64,000 bases of DNA from an uncultured Verrucomicrobia subdivision 3 bacterium (GTDB lineage: Bacteria > Verrucomicrobiota > Verrucomicrobiia > Limisphaerales > UBA11358), in contig CAINLR010000001.1 in NCBI GenBank assembly GCA_903850425.1, forward strand, positions 1 to 64,000, given 5' to 3'. Below, one piece after another: positions 1 to 9,114 of the stretch. Both the position numbers and the translations under genes were made by a program. Position 1 is the first letter of the stretch; each line of letters starts with the position of its first letter. Below the pieces are notes generated by a model, which did not search any database, was not told where the DNA came from, and saw only the letters and a list, made by a program, of their open reading frames with translations.

Positions 1-25
1 ACACCCTTCCAATCCAGCCCCAAAA

Positions 26-126
26 CTGTCCGACAGCCGCCCGGAACCCTGTCCGACAGAAATCGGAATGCTGTCCGGCAGAAATCGGAACCCTGTCCGA
101 CAGAGATTAGAATCACTGTCCGACAG
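26..126. repeat. Five-copy array of an 11-bp palindrome (CTGTCCGACAG)
   Basis: Five copies start at 26, 49, 71, 93 and 116, spaced 23, 22, 22 and 23 bp. Each has arms CTGTC and GACAG around one central base; the third copy has GGCAG instead of GACAG. The spacers are also similar (aaatcggaa or variants). The last copy lies inside the final codons of the kinase gene read on the minus strand, so the array sits across its 3' end. The spacing is close to two helical turns, so proteins bound to each copy would face the same side. It could be a binding-site array, a short tandem repeat, or part of a larger array cut by the window edge. Confidence 0.85.
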
Positions 127-1393
127 AGCCCGGAATACGCATGTTGTCTATATTTGTCACTGGCTCGGTTTGATTGGGAAATATATTTGTATTCCCGGAT
201 CCTCCTGGGGGCCGTGGTGGCGAGCTATGATAGTGCCACCAAGCCACCGCGACGATCCCACCCACGATCAGCAGCAGGAGCAAAAGCCCGGCGAGGAGAT
301 TGGATGAGGATTTTTCCGGCTCCGCTTCCCATTGCGGGCTGGGAGTGGCCACCCCACCGAATCGAGCCACGATTGGCTCGTCTTCGAGATAGTGGCGGAG
401 ATCCTCGGCCACTTCCAAGGCGGTCCGGTAACGCTGTCGTTGTTTTTTCCGAAGACACTTCAGGCAGATGACCTCCAGATCGGGCGGCACAGCCAAGTTC
501 AGCTTGCGCGGCGGCACGGGTTCCATCTCCTGCAACTGCTTCAGCGTGTCGGCCACCGTGCTCGACAGATATGGAGGCCGGGCGGTCAATAAATAGTATA
601 AGATTCCGCCAAGACCATACACGTCGCAGGCGGGACCGACCTCGCCGCTCCCGGCTGAAAGTTGCTCCGGCGGCAGATACCCCGGGGATCCGAGCATGTC
701 ACCGGTCATCGTCAGGCTGGAATCCGAATCCATCTGCCGGGCCAGTCCAAAATCGGTGATTTTCGGGCAATTATCCGCGCGCACCAGAATATTCGACGGT
801 TTCAGGTCGCGATGCAGCACGCCTTGCTCGTGAGCATAATGGACTGCCCGGGCCACGGCTTCGACATAACGCGCGGCTTCCTCCGGCCGCAAAGGCTGGG
901 GGTGAGACAACCGGGCCAAGTCCGTGCCCACGACGTATTCCATGGTGAAATACATCTGGCCATCCTGCTCGCCCACCTCGTAAACCGACACAATGTTGGG
1001 GTGTTGCAGTCTGGCGGCGACCTGTGCCTCGCGTCGAAAACGGCGCTTCAAATCGCTGCTGGCGTTCAGACCACTCAGCAAGGTCTTGAGCGCCACCAAC
1101 TGATTCAGACCACGGTGGCGGGCTTTGTAAACCACCCCCATCCCACCACGGCCAATCATTTCAAGAATCTCGTAAGCACCAATGTCAGGGACTTTTTGCG
1201 GCTCGACCGCATCGGCTGTTTCGTCCAGCGGAGGGGAATGGCCCGGCATTTTGTCTGACTCAGCCAGCAATTCTGGGGTGATCAACACCGTGTGATCGGG
1301 CGCGCACCGTGGGCAGACACCGTCGCGTGCGTCGAGGGGTATTTCCGCCCCGCAGCGTGGGCATTCGCCAGCCGTGCGATCACCAGGTTCCAT
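113..1393 (-). CDS. Transmembrane serine/threonine protein kinase with N-terminal zinc ribbon
   Basis: The 426-residue protein is a Hanks-type kinase that would phosphorylate Ser/Thr residues on unknown targets. The N-terminus carries CPRCG and CPRC (Cys 11, 14, 27, 30), a zinc ribbon. The kinase domain runs from about 73 to 340: glycine loop GRGGMGVVYKA at 81-91, Lys103, catalytic HRDLKPSN with Asp196, and DFG at 214-216, so it should be active. A single membrane segment follows at about 366-386, and only about 40 residues lie beyond it, so the usual large extracellular sensor domain is absent. The kinase is therefore cytoplasmic with a short external tail. The stop codon lies inside a palindrome array. 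No partner gene is adjacent. Confidence 0.93.
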   Translation of the reverse strand: MEPGDRTAGECPRCGAEIPLDARDGVCPRCAPDHTVLITPELLAESDKMPGHSPPLDETADAVEPQKVPDIGAYEILEMIGRGGMGVVYKARHRGLNQLVALKTLLSGLNASSDLKRRFRREAQVAARLQHPNIVSVYEVGEQDGQMYFTMEYVVGTDLARLSHPQPLRPEEAARYVEAVARAVHYAHEQGVLHRDLKPSNILVRADNCPKITDFGLARQMDSDSSLTMTGDMLGSPGYLPPEQLSAGSGEVGPACDVYGLGGILYYLLTARPPYLSSTVADTLKQLQEMEPVPPRKLNLAVPPDLEVICLKCLRKKQRQRYRTALEVAEDLRHYLEDEPIVARFGGVATPSPQWEAEPEKSSSNLLAGLLLLLLIVGGIVAVAWWHYHSSPPRPPGGSGNTNIFPNQTEPVTNIDNMRIPGSVGQ

Positions 1394-1409
1394 GAGCGTC
1401 TTGAATTAA

Positions 1410-1601
1410 ATCACAAGCTCCAAGCCGGCTCAACAAAAACTCGTGGAGTTGGTAGTTCTCAAAGTTGGAGAAGACGGCTTGAATCGCAGCCTGAACGTGG
1501 GCTTGAACGGCTGCCGGCGATATGTGGGCCACAGTGTGATGAGCTATAACCTGCTCGTTATCGGACGGGAGTTGCTGGTGCGCTATGAAATGGGGAATTG
1601 A
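1410..1601 (+). pseudogene. C-terminal remnant of a DDE transposase
   Basis: An open frame follows a stop at 1407-1409 and ends at TGA 1599-1601. It has no start codon of its own at the homologous region. The translation contains the pattern GLNRSLNVGLNGCRRYVG followed by NLLVIGREL. This resembles the C-terminal signature of ISNCY-like transposases, where a GLxRCxxxGxxGxxRYV block precedes NLxxLGR. Only about 55 residues remain and no DDE residues or terminal repeats are visible. I read it as the decayed end of an insertion sequence. The assignment is from memory of the pattern. Confidence 0.5.
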
Positions 1602-1673
1602 CTGCGGCACAATGTGGTTCCGGTCAACGATCGCCGGCCGCTGCGCGGAGAATCATCGAATGCGGGCAAAAGG

Positions 1674-1711
1674 AAAGAGCCTGGCTAAAACCCAAAAAAG
1701 CCAGGCTCTTT
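1674..1711 (-). terminator. Perfect 13-bp stem-loop, possible minus-strand terminator
   Basis: AAAGAGCCTGGCT (1674-1686) pairs perfectly with AGCCAGGCTCTTT (1699-1711) across a 12-base A-rich loop. On the minus strand the stem is followed by a T-rich stretch (CCTTTT), so it could end transcription of the RelE-like gene that stops at 1996. It could instead be a leftover of the decayed insertion sequence next to it. Bases 1712-1995 hold no other feature I can support. Confidence 0.5.
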
Positions 1712-1995
1712 CACCTCAACCCAATCACTCAACAGTAAGTCAGACCGGGCTGACCGCATTTCGTTCACAAAAATCTTTGTGATTTTTTCCACGCGGGATG
1801 CTGGCGGAATATTTCATCCCGGCGTCCGGCAACCAGAATGCGTCCGCTGATTCAACTGGCGAGACCGGCCGCCGAGGCACGACATTTTGTTGTGAACTTT
1901 GAAGTTTAGCTGGAGCTTGGTGGTTGGGGCTCGCAGCTTTGACTATACCGTCCCCGGTTCGCGGGTCGCGCCGAAAATACACGGCCTCGTGAATA

Positions 1996-2364
1996 TTATT
2001 TGCTTTCGGCTCCCTTGGCGGTGCGGATGAGTTCCCAGAATTTCGGATTTTCCTGCAACGTTTCATCCTCGCCGGTCTTGAGGCCGGAACGGAAAAAGAA
2101 ATCCTTGAGCGTGTGCCGGCTCAGGATGCGGTGGATCAGCACGCCAAGCTGATGCCGCTCAAAATAGACGCGATAATCGCCGACCCGAAAACGGTGGAGG
2201 ATGTGCCCGTCGCGTTCAAGCTGGCCGAAGTCCTCGGGCGGCTCGTCACGCACATGCTGGGGCAGGCCGCGAAATTCGCCGAGAATCTGGAGCTGCAACT
2301 CTTTGGGCATCCGCCCGAGTTCGGCGGCGCTGTTGGGCGTAAAAATGATTTGAAACGTGTTCAT
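1996..2364 (-). CDS. RelE/ParE-like toxin-family protein
   Basis: The 122-residue protein starts best at MNTFQIIF; a longer frame upstream has no family character. The beta-alpha pattern FQIIFTPNSAAEL, then YRVYFE and GVLIHRILSRH, fits the RelE/ParE fold of mRNA-cleaving or gyrase-poisoning toxins. A tail of about 30 residues extends past the usual end. No antitoxin-like frame is found within several hundred bases on either side, so it is either an orphan, a diverged member with another role, or a system that lost its partner. The fold-level assignment is fairly good; toxicity is not established. Confidence 0.65.
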   Translation of the reverse strand: MNTFQIIFTPNSAAELGRMPKELQLQILGEFRGLPQHVRDEPPEDFGQLERDGHILHRFRVGDYRVYFERHQLGVLIHRILSRHTLKDFFFRSGLKTGEDETLQENPKFWELIRTAKGAESK

Positions 2365-2713
2365 CAAATGGCGGTTCATGCGGTTCGGCTGCCGGCAACC
2401 TGACGGCCGGGTGAAAACAAACGGATTTCCCACGAACCTGCCGAAGAACATAACGATTGAGCCAGCGGCGGGCAATGCGTTTTCCGGGGCGCTTTCAGGA
2501 AGTTTGACAATGTCGTGCGACCAGCGTGCACAGCTGTCCCCGCAGACTCCGGCGATGGCAAAATGGGAAAAGTAAATTGCGTTCTGAAAATGCGCCCGAA
2601 AAGACGAGATTTCTCAGCCTAAAACCAACCGGATCTTGGGTAGGCTCCAGCGATGTTTCGCGCCTGCAGCAAGCGCCCGCTTCGGTTATTCCGGTTGGTT
2701 CCAGCGCAAATCT
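2365..2713. other. Intergenic region with a 10-bp inverted repeat
   Basis: No coding frame with family character is present. AACCAACCGG at 2623-2632 is inverted as CCGGTTGGTT at 2691-2700, a 10-bp perfect pair with a 58-base spacer. It lies upstream of the RelE-like gene and downstream of the prepilin-like gene. I see no clear promoter. Confidence 0.4.
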
Positions 2714-3562
2714 TCAATACGGTTCGAGCGCTGTAAAGGAAGTCACCCCGGGATTTACAGCGGTTGAGGAATTGTCATTGTTCCATTTGGGCACCCACGG
2801 GAGGCTGGTGATTACATTGCGAAGGGCTGGTTCGGCATGGCCATCCGCAAACAAGATGTCGGTCCGAAAATTGTGGCGGTTTGAAGGCAACTCAGAGTGA
2901 GCGTAGGTGGCATCCGTCGGATCCAGGTTGGCTCCAAAAGTAATCAGGGACTGAATCTTCGGCCCCGGCAGATCAGCGATGGCGATCATTTCCGAGGGTT
3001 TGCGAACCTGCGTATCCTTGACATAAGTATTGGAATTTGGCCCAGAGTCCACGTCCCCACCCATCCCCAGCGACTTGTTGGCCACCGGACCAAAGCCCCA
3101 ATCATTCCAGCCATAGGAAAAACGGGTGCCACCTGGTTTTCCGCCGCCGTTCAGCGCCATAATATTATAGACGTCGGCAATACCGGTGACCGGATCGGTG
3201 CCGCCCAAAGAGGTGTTTAAGTTGGTATTCCACGCGGCTTCAGGCAAGGCCGATGGGCAGGCGAATGAATTGCGGTTATTCCCCATGAACGGCAACAGGC
3301 GGGGAGCCCAAACATAACAAAATGTGCCGCCGCCAATGTGCAATGAACCGGGATAAACCTTGTAGTCGCCCACATACATTACCATGGCTAGGCCCATCTG
3401 CTTCAGGTTGTTGATGCAGGAGATTTGCTTGGCCTTGGATTTGGCCTTGGCCAGCGCCGGCAGCAGCATGGCTGCCAGAATGGCGATGATCGCGATGACG
3501 ACGAGTAACTCAATCAGCGTGAAGGCCGCTCGGAGCGAGGATCGTTTGGAGGTTGGTTTCAT
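2714..3562 (-). CDS. Prepilin-type N-terminal domain protein with H-X9-DG motif
   Basis: The 282-residue protein begins with a short basic leader, then [26 protein letters not shown]. This is the type IV pilin/pseudopilin signature: a prepilin peptidase site before Phe, Glu at +5 and a hydrophobic helix. The -1 residue is Ala rather than the canonical Gly. Near the C-terminus, [17 protein letters not shown] has the H-X9-DG spacing of a large secreted family in Planctomycetes and Verrucomicrobia. The mature protein is predicted to be exported by a type II secretion or pilus-like route; its substrate or role is unknown. It may be transcribed from the same side as the lipoprotein at 3599-3994. 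Confidence 0.9.
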   Translation of the reverse strand: MKPTSKRSSLRAAFTLIELLVVIAIIAILAAMLLPALAKAKSKAKQISCINNLKQMGLAMVMYVGDYKVYPGSLHIGGGTFCYVWAPRLLPFMGNNRNSFACPSALPEAAWNTNLNTSLGGTDPVTGIADVYNIMALNGGGKPGGTRFSYGWNDWGFGPVANKSLGMGGDVDSGPNSNTYVKDTQVRKPSEMIAIADLPGPKIQSLITFGANLDPTDATYAHSELPSNRHNFRTDILFADGHAEPALRNVITSLPWVPKWNNDNSSTAVNPGVTSFTALEPY

Positions 3563-3598
3563 CGAAGATATTTTAAGATCAAGAAGGTTGCTGAGAAA

Positions 3599-3994
3599 TT
3601 AGTGGGCCTGCCGGGGTCGGCTATCGGTTTGAGATTTTTGCGAGTTTTGCACGGCTTGAATGGCTGCCGGGTCATTCTTATCCACCGCCTTCATCAAACG
3701 CTGACTAAAAGCGTTGCGCTCGGCCTCCAACGCTTTGCTTTGCGGGTCGCTCAAGATCATTTTCTTGAGATTGTCCAGGGCGGCGGCGGCGGTTACATAG
3801 TCATTGGCTTGGTCGGCAGCCACAGCTTTTTCCCAAGTCTGCTTTACCTCCGGCGGCGCGCTGTCAAAGGTCTTGCTCTCTTCCGTGGTTACTTTGGAGG
3901 TGTGGTCACCGCAGCCGGCACCCAGCAGCAGTGCAACAGCAAGCGCTGCCAGCCGTGCCGTTCTGGCGGTGATCATGGCAGAAAATCTTTTCAT
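3599..3994 (-). CDS. Small predicted lipoprotein of unknown function
   Basis: The 131-residue protein starts at MKRFSAM, ten codons inside the longest frame, because this gives a normal signal peptide. A basic start and hydrophobic stretch end in the lipobox LGAGC (Cys28), so it should be lipid-anchored. The mature part is hydrophilic and helical, rich in Ala, Lys, Asp and Gln, with no motif I recognise. A segment of about 40 residues has TPR-like spacing (Ala-rich helix pair around YVTAAAALDNLKK). It lies 36 bases upstream of the prepilin-like gene, so the two may be co-transcribed. Confidence 0.75.
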   Translation of the reverse strand: MKRFSAMITARTARLAALAVALLLGAGCGDHTSKVTTEESKTFDSAPPEVKQTWEKAVAADQANDYVTAAAALDNLKKMILSDPQSKALEAERNAFSQRLMKAVDKNDPAAIQAVQNSQKSQTDSRPRQAH

Positions 3995-4109
3995 ATTGTG
4001 TTTTGATTGGGACGGCAAAGCCAACTCTCCCGCCGTTCAGGATGGCAACGCCTCGCTAATTTTTGGTCGGTCTGGCTGGTTTTAAGATTACTCTCACTCG
4101 CCAAAACGT

Positions 4110-4174
4110 CATGTGGCATGAAATGGCCACAGCTTGGAACGACGGGCGGCGGTGTGGCCAATTCATGCCACGTG
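4110..4174 (+). promoter_or_regulatory. Two operator-like dyads upstream of the glycan-degradation cluster
   Basis: Two related 20-bp dyads sit at 4112-4131 (TGTGGC-N8-GCCACA) and 4153-4172 (TGTGGC-N8-GCCACG). They are also inverted relative to each other: 22 bases at 4110-4131 match the reverse complement of 4153-4174 at about 20 positions. Their centres are 41 bp apart, near four helical turns, and they lie about 140-200 bp upstream of the first gene of the cluster. The arrangement fits a dimeric repressor or activator binding twice, but a hairpin is possible. Confidence 0.55.
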
Positions 4175-4314
4175 TGGTGGGTGATAGGCTTGGCTATGCT
4201 CCGCTAAATCATTGGCCAATCGTGCGTAGTCGAGTAGTGCCATTCTGCCCACGGGTCGGCGCTTTTCAGACTTTCCCCGCGCGGGGCCAGTGTCGTCTAT
4301 TGGATACTATCTTT

Positions 4315-6861
4315 ATGAAAAAATTCGCTCTGCTCGCTGCCACCGCATTGGTGGCGGCCACTAGTGTCGCGCAAACATTCCGCCCGCCGGCGGTGCCGCT
4401 GGTGACCTTCGATCCATTCCTGAGCATCTGGTCGGGAGCCGATCGTTTGACCGATCGCGCCACGCAGCACTGGACGCGGCGCGAACATTCACTGGTGAGT
4501 TTGATCCGCGTGGATGGCCAGGCCTATCGCCTCATAGGCAACGAACCGAGCGATGTGGCTCCATTGCCCCAAATAGGGCTGACCGTAACACCCACCCGCA
4601 GCATCTATGAATTTGAAGGCGCGAACATCCACGTCACGCTGACCTTCATGACGCCGGCGTTGCCGCAGGATTTGGACGCGCTGGCGTTGCCGCTGAGTTA
4701 TCTTACCTGGCAGGTGCGGGCGGTGGATGGCCAGAGTCACAGCATTTCGCTCTATGACAGCACTAGTTCACAACTCGCGGTTAACAAACCTGGCGAAGGA
4801 GTAGAGTGGGCTCGCGCCAAGGCCGGTAGTCTTACCACTCTTCGCATTGGCACGGTCGAACAAGCGGTCGTCAGTTCTTCCGGTGATGATCATCGTATCA
4901 ATTGGGGCTATGCCTATGCTGCCGCTCCCGCCGGCCAATCCAGCGCTGCGATTGGCGCGAGCCGGACGTTGCTCGGTGCGTTTGTGGCCCGCGGGGAACT
5001 GCCCGCTGCCGCCGACCTGCGGATGCCGCGCCCCGCCAACGACGAGCAGCCGGTGATGGCGTTTGTGTTTGATCTCGGCAAGGTCGCCACCGCGCCGGTG
5101 ACGCGTCAAGTGATCGTCGCCTACGACGAAATTTACGCGATCAAATATTTTGGGCAGAAGTTGCTGCCGTATTGGAAACGCAATGGCGCCACCGCCTCGA
5201 GCCTGTTGCCGAAAGCCTCCCGCGACTACGCCAAGCTCGCCGAACGCTGCGCCAAGTTTGATGCTGAATTGACCGCCGACGCGACGAAAGCCGGCGGCGC
5301 TAAATACGCGCAAATGTGCGCCTTGGCATATCGTCAATGTGTCGCCGCCTGCGGACTCGCCGCCGATGCGAACAAACAGCCGCTGTTCTTCACGAAGGAA
5401 AACAGCAGCAACGGCGACATTGCCACCGTGGACGTCTTCTTCCCGATGGACCCGCAATGGGTATTGCTCAGTCCCACGTTGGCGAAAGCCACGCTTGTGC
5501 CGATCTTGAGCTACGCCTCCTCGTGGCATTGGAAATTTCCGAACGCCCCACATGACTTGGGCACTTACCCGATTGCGCGCGGCACGGACGACGGCGGCGA
5601 AGGAATGCCGGTCGAAGAGAGTGGCAACATGCTTATACTCTGCGATGCCGTCTCGCAAATTCAGGGTGATTCCAAGTGGCTGAATCCTTGGTGGCCGAAG
5701 CTGACGCAGTGGGCGAAGTATCTCGAAAAATACGGCCTCGATCCCGAAGAACAACTTTGCACGGACGACTTCATGGGCCATCTCGCGCACAACGCCAATC
5801 TCTCTGTGAAGGCTATTCTGGGTCTCGCCGCTTATGGCGACTTGTGCCGGATGCGGGGCGACCAGGTGAATGCCGAGAAATATAAGCAACTCGCGCGAGT
5901 GGACGCGACGCATTGGGTGAAAGTCGCGGCCGATGGCGACCATTTTCGTCTGGCATTCGACAAGGCCGGCACCTGGAGCCAGAAATACAATTTGGTTTGG
6001 GATCGCATTCTCGGGCTGAATATTTTCCCGACGTCCGTCGCCCAAATAGAAGTGGCGCATTACCTGAAAATGATGCAGCGCTATGGTGTCCCGCTGGATT
6101 CACGCACGCATTTGACGAAGACCGACTGGTCTTTCTGGAGTGCCACCTTGGCTGACCACCAAGCGGACTTTGAAGCGATCGTCGCCCCGACCTATGACTA
6201 TCTCAATGCCACGACCGCGCGCTTGCCGTTCGTAGATTCTTACGAAACAGATAACCTCAAGAGCGGCGGTATGCGCGCCCGGCCCGTCATCGGCGGGGTG
6301 TTTATCAAGATGCTCGCCGATCGCGCGATGTGGAAGAAGTGGGCCAGCGCCGACAAAGTGAAAGTGGGCAATTGGGCTCCGTTGCCGGAAACCCCAAAAG
6401 TCACGGTGGTAATTCCCACTTCGCAGACGAATCCGGTTACGTGGCGCTACACGACCCAGAGACCGGCGGATCATTGGGCCGCCGTGGACTTCGATGCCAG
6501 CGCGTGGGCCGAAGGGGCAGGGAGCTTTGCGACGCGCGGCACGCCCGGTGCCGTGGAACACACGCGCTGGAATACCAGCGACATCTGGCTGCGCCGCGAG
6601 TTTACGCTGCCAGAAAAGAGTTATCCCAATCTTCAGTTTTATACTTGCCACGATGAGGATGTGGAGATTTACGTCAACGGTCTCTTGGCTTCGAGTGAAA
6701 GCGGTTTCACTTCCAGCTATACCGCGTTGGAGATTGCCCCGCACGCCCTGGAACTGCTCAAGCCCGGCGCGAAAATCCTCGTAGCCGTGCATTGCCATCA
6801 GACCGAAGGCGGACAAAATATTGACGTCGGCCTGGTAAACGTTGAGCCTTTGAAGAAATAG
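4315..6861 (+). CDS. DUF4965/glutaminase-A-like secreted protein with C-terminal jelly-roll domain
   Basis: The 848-residue protein starts at MKKFALLAAT, which gives a clean signal peptide ending near VAQT; longer upstream starts lie in the operator region. The body has the DUF5127, DUF4965 and DUF1793 order of the fungal glutaminase A (GtaA) family. Visible pieces are RPPAVPLVTFDPFLSIWS at the N-terminus, YDEIYAIKYFGQKLLPYW in the middle, and SWHWKFPNAPHDLGTYP followed by MPVEESGNMLI. About 130 C-terminal residues (DIWLRREFTLPE, then EDVEIYVNG) form a galactose-binding-like domain. Bacterial members sit in glycan loci and their substrate is uncertain. It is first in a cluster; the next gene starts 10 bases on. 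Confidence 0.85.
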   Translation: MKKFALLAATALVAATSVAQTFRPPAVPLVTFDPFLSIWSGADRLTDRATQHWTRREHSLVSLIRVDGQAYRLIGNEPSDVAPLPQIGLTVTPTRSIYEFEGANIHVTLTFMTPALPQDLDALALPLSYLTWQVRAVDGQSHSISLYDSTSSQLAVNKPGEGVEWARAKAGSLTTLRIGTVEQAVVSSSGDDHRINWGYAYAAAPAGQSSAAIGASRTLLGAFVARGELPAAADLRMPRPANDEQPVMAFVFDLGKVATAPVTRQVIVAYDEIYAIKYFGQKLLPYWKRNGATASSLLPKASRDYAKLAERCAKFDAELTADATKAGGAKYAQMCALAYRQCVAACGLAADANKQPLFFTKENSSNGDIATVDVFFPMDPQWVLLSPTLAKATLVPILSYASSWHWKFPNAPHDLGTYPIARGTDDGGEGMPVEESGNMLILCDAVSQIQGDSKWLNPWWPKLTQWAKYLEKYGLDPEEQLCTDDFMGHLAHNANLSVKAILGLAAYGDLCRMRGDQVNAEKYKQLARVDATHWVKVAADGDHFRLAFDKAGTWSQKYNLVWDRILGLNIFPTSVAQIEVAHYLKMMQRYGVPLDSRTHLTKTDWSFWSATLADHQADFEAIVAPTYDYLNATTARLPFVDSYETDNLKSGGMRARPVIGGVFIKMLADRAMWKKWASADKVKVGNWAPLPETPKVTVVIPTSQTNPVTWRYTTQRPADHWAAVDFDASAWAEGAGSFATRGTPGAVEHTRWNTSDIWLRREFTLPEKSYPNLQFYTCHDEDVEIYVNGLLASSESGFTSSYTALEIAPHALELLKPGAKILVAVHCHQTEGGQNIDVGLVNVEPLKK

Positions 6862-6871
6862 TCTCAACTCT

Positions 6872-8917
<2,046 letters not shown>

Positions 8918-8965
8918 GTATCGATTAAATCAAGTGTTCATAAAAACGGCGGCGGGCGTCCGTAG

Positions 8966-9018
8966 TCCAGGACGCTGGCGCGACATGGCGTCGCCACGCG
9001 TGCGCGCAGCGTCCTGGA
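8966..9018. repeat. Intergenic palindromic element (12-bp perfect arms)
   Basis: TCCAGGACGCTG at 8966-8977 is perfectly inverted as CAGCGTCCTGGA at 9007-9018, with a 29-base GC-rich spacer. It lies between the esterase gene and the GH92 gene, directly before a shorter hairpin with a T-run. The shape is that of REP-like extragenic palindromes. No second copy was found in this window. Confidence 0.7.
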
Positions 9019-9021
9019 GTG

Positions 9022-9041
9022 CGCCAGTCCTCTGGCGTTTT
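9022..9041 (+). terminator. Hairpin plus T-run after the esterase gene
   Basis: CGCCAG (9022-9027), loop TCCT and CTGGCG (9032-9037) are followed by TTTT. It is a short candidate intrinsic terminator about 105 bases after the esterase stop and 74 bases before the GH92 gene. If active, the cluster would be two transcripts or be attenuated here. Confidence 0.5.
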
Positions 9042-9114
9042 GTGGTGGGTGAGCGTCCGCACAGCCAGCGCTTGAGATAGAATGTTCTGATTGTGTTAAG
9101 AACCGTTTTGACTT

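Noticed and set aside
26-126. CRISPR array
   Set aside because: The repeated unit is 11 bp with similar spacers of 11-12 bp; CRISPR repeats and spacers are longer, spacers are unique, and no cas genes are near.
4768-6060. 430-codon open frame antisense to the DUF4965 gene
   Set aside because: It is the GC-rich mirror of a well-supported coding frame and shows no domain, signal or start-site logic. Similar long mirrors at 9928-10827, 16020-17459, 50333-51580 and 55645-56940 were rejected for the same reason.
8918-9114. Small protein gene in the gap between the esterase and GH92
   Set aside because: The open frame there is made by the palindromic element, and its translation has no start site or family features.
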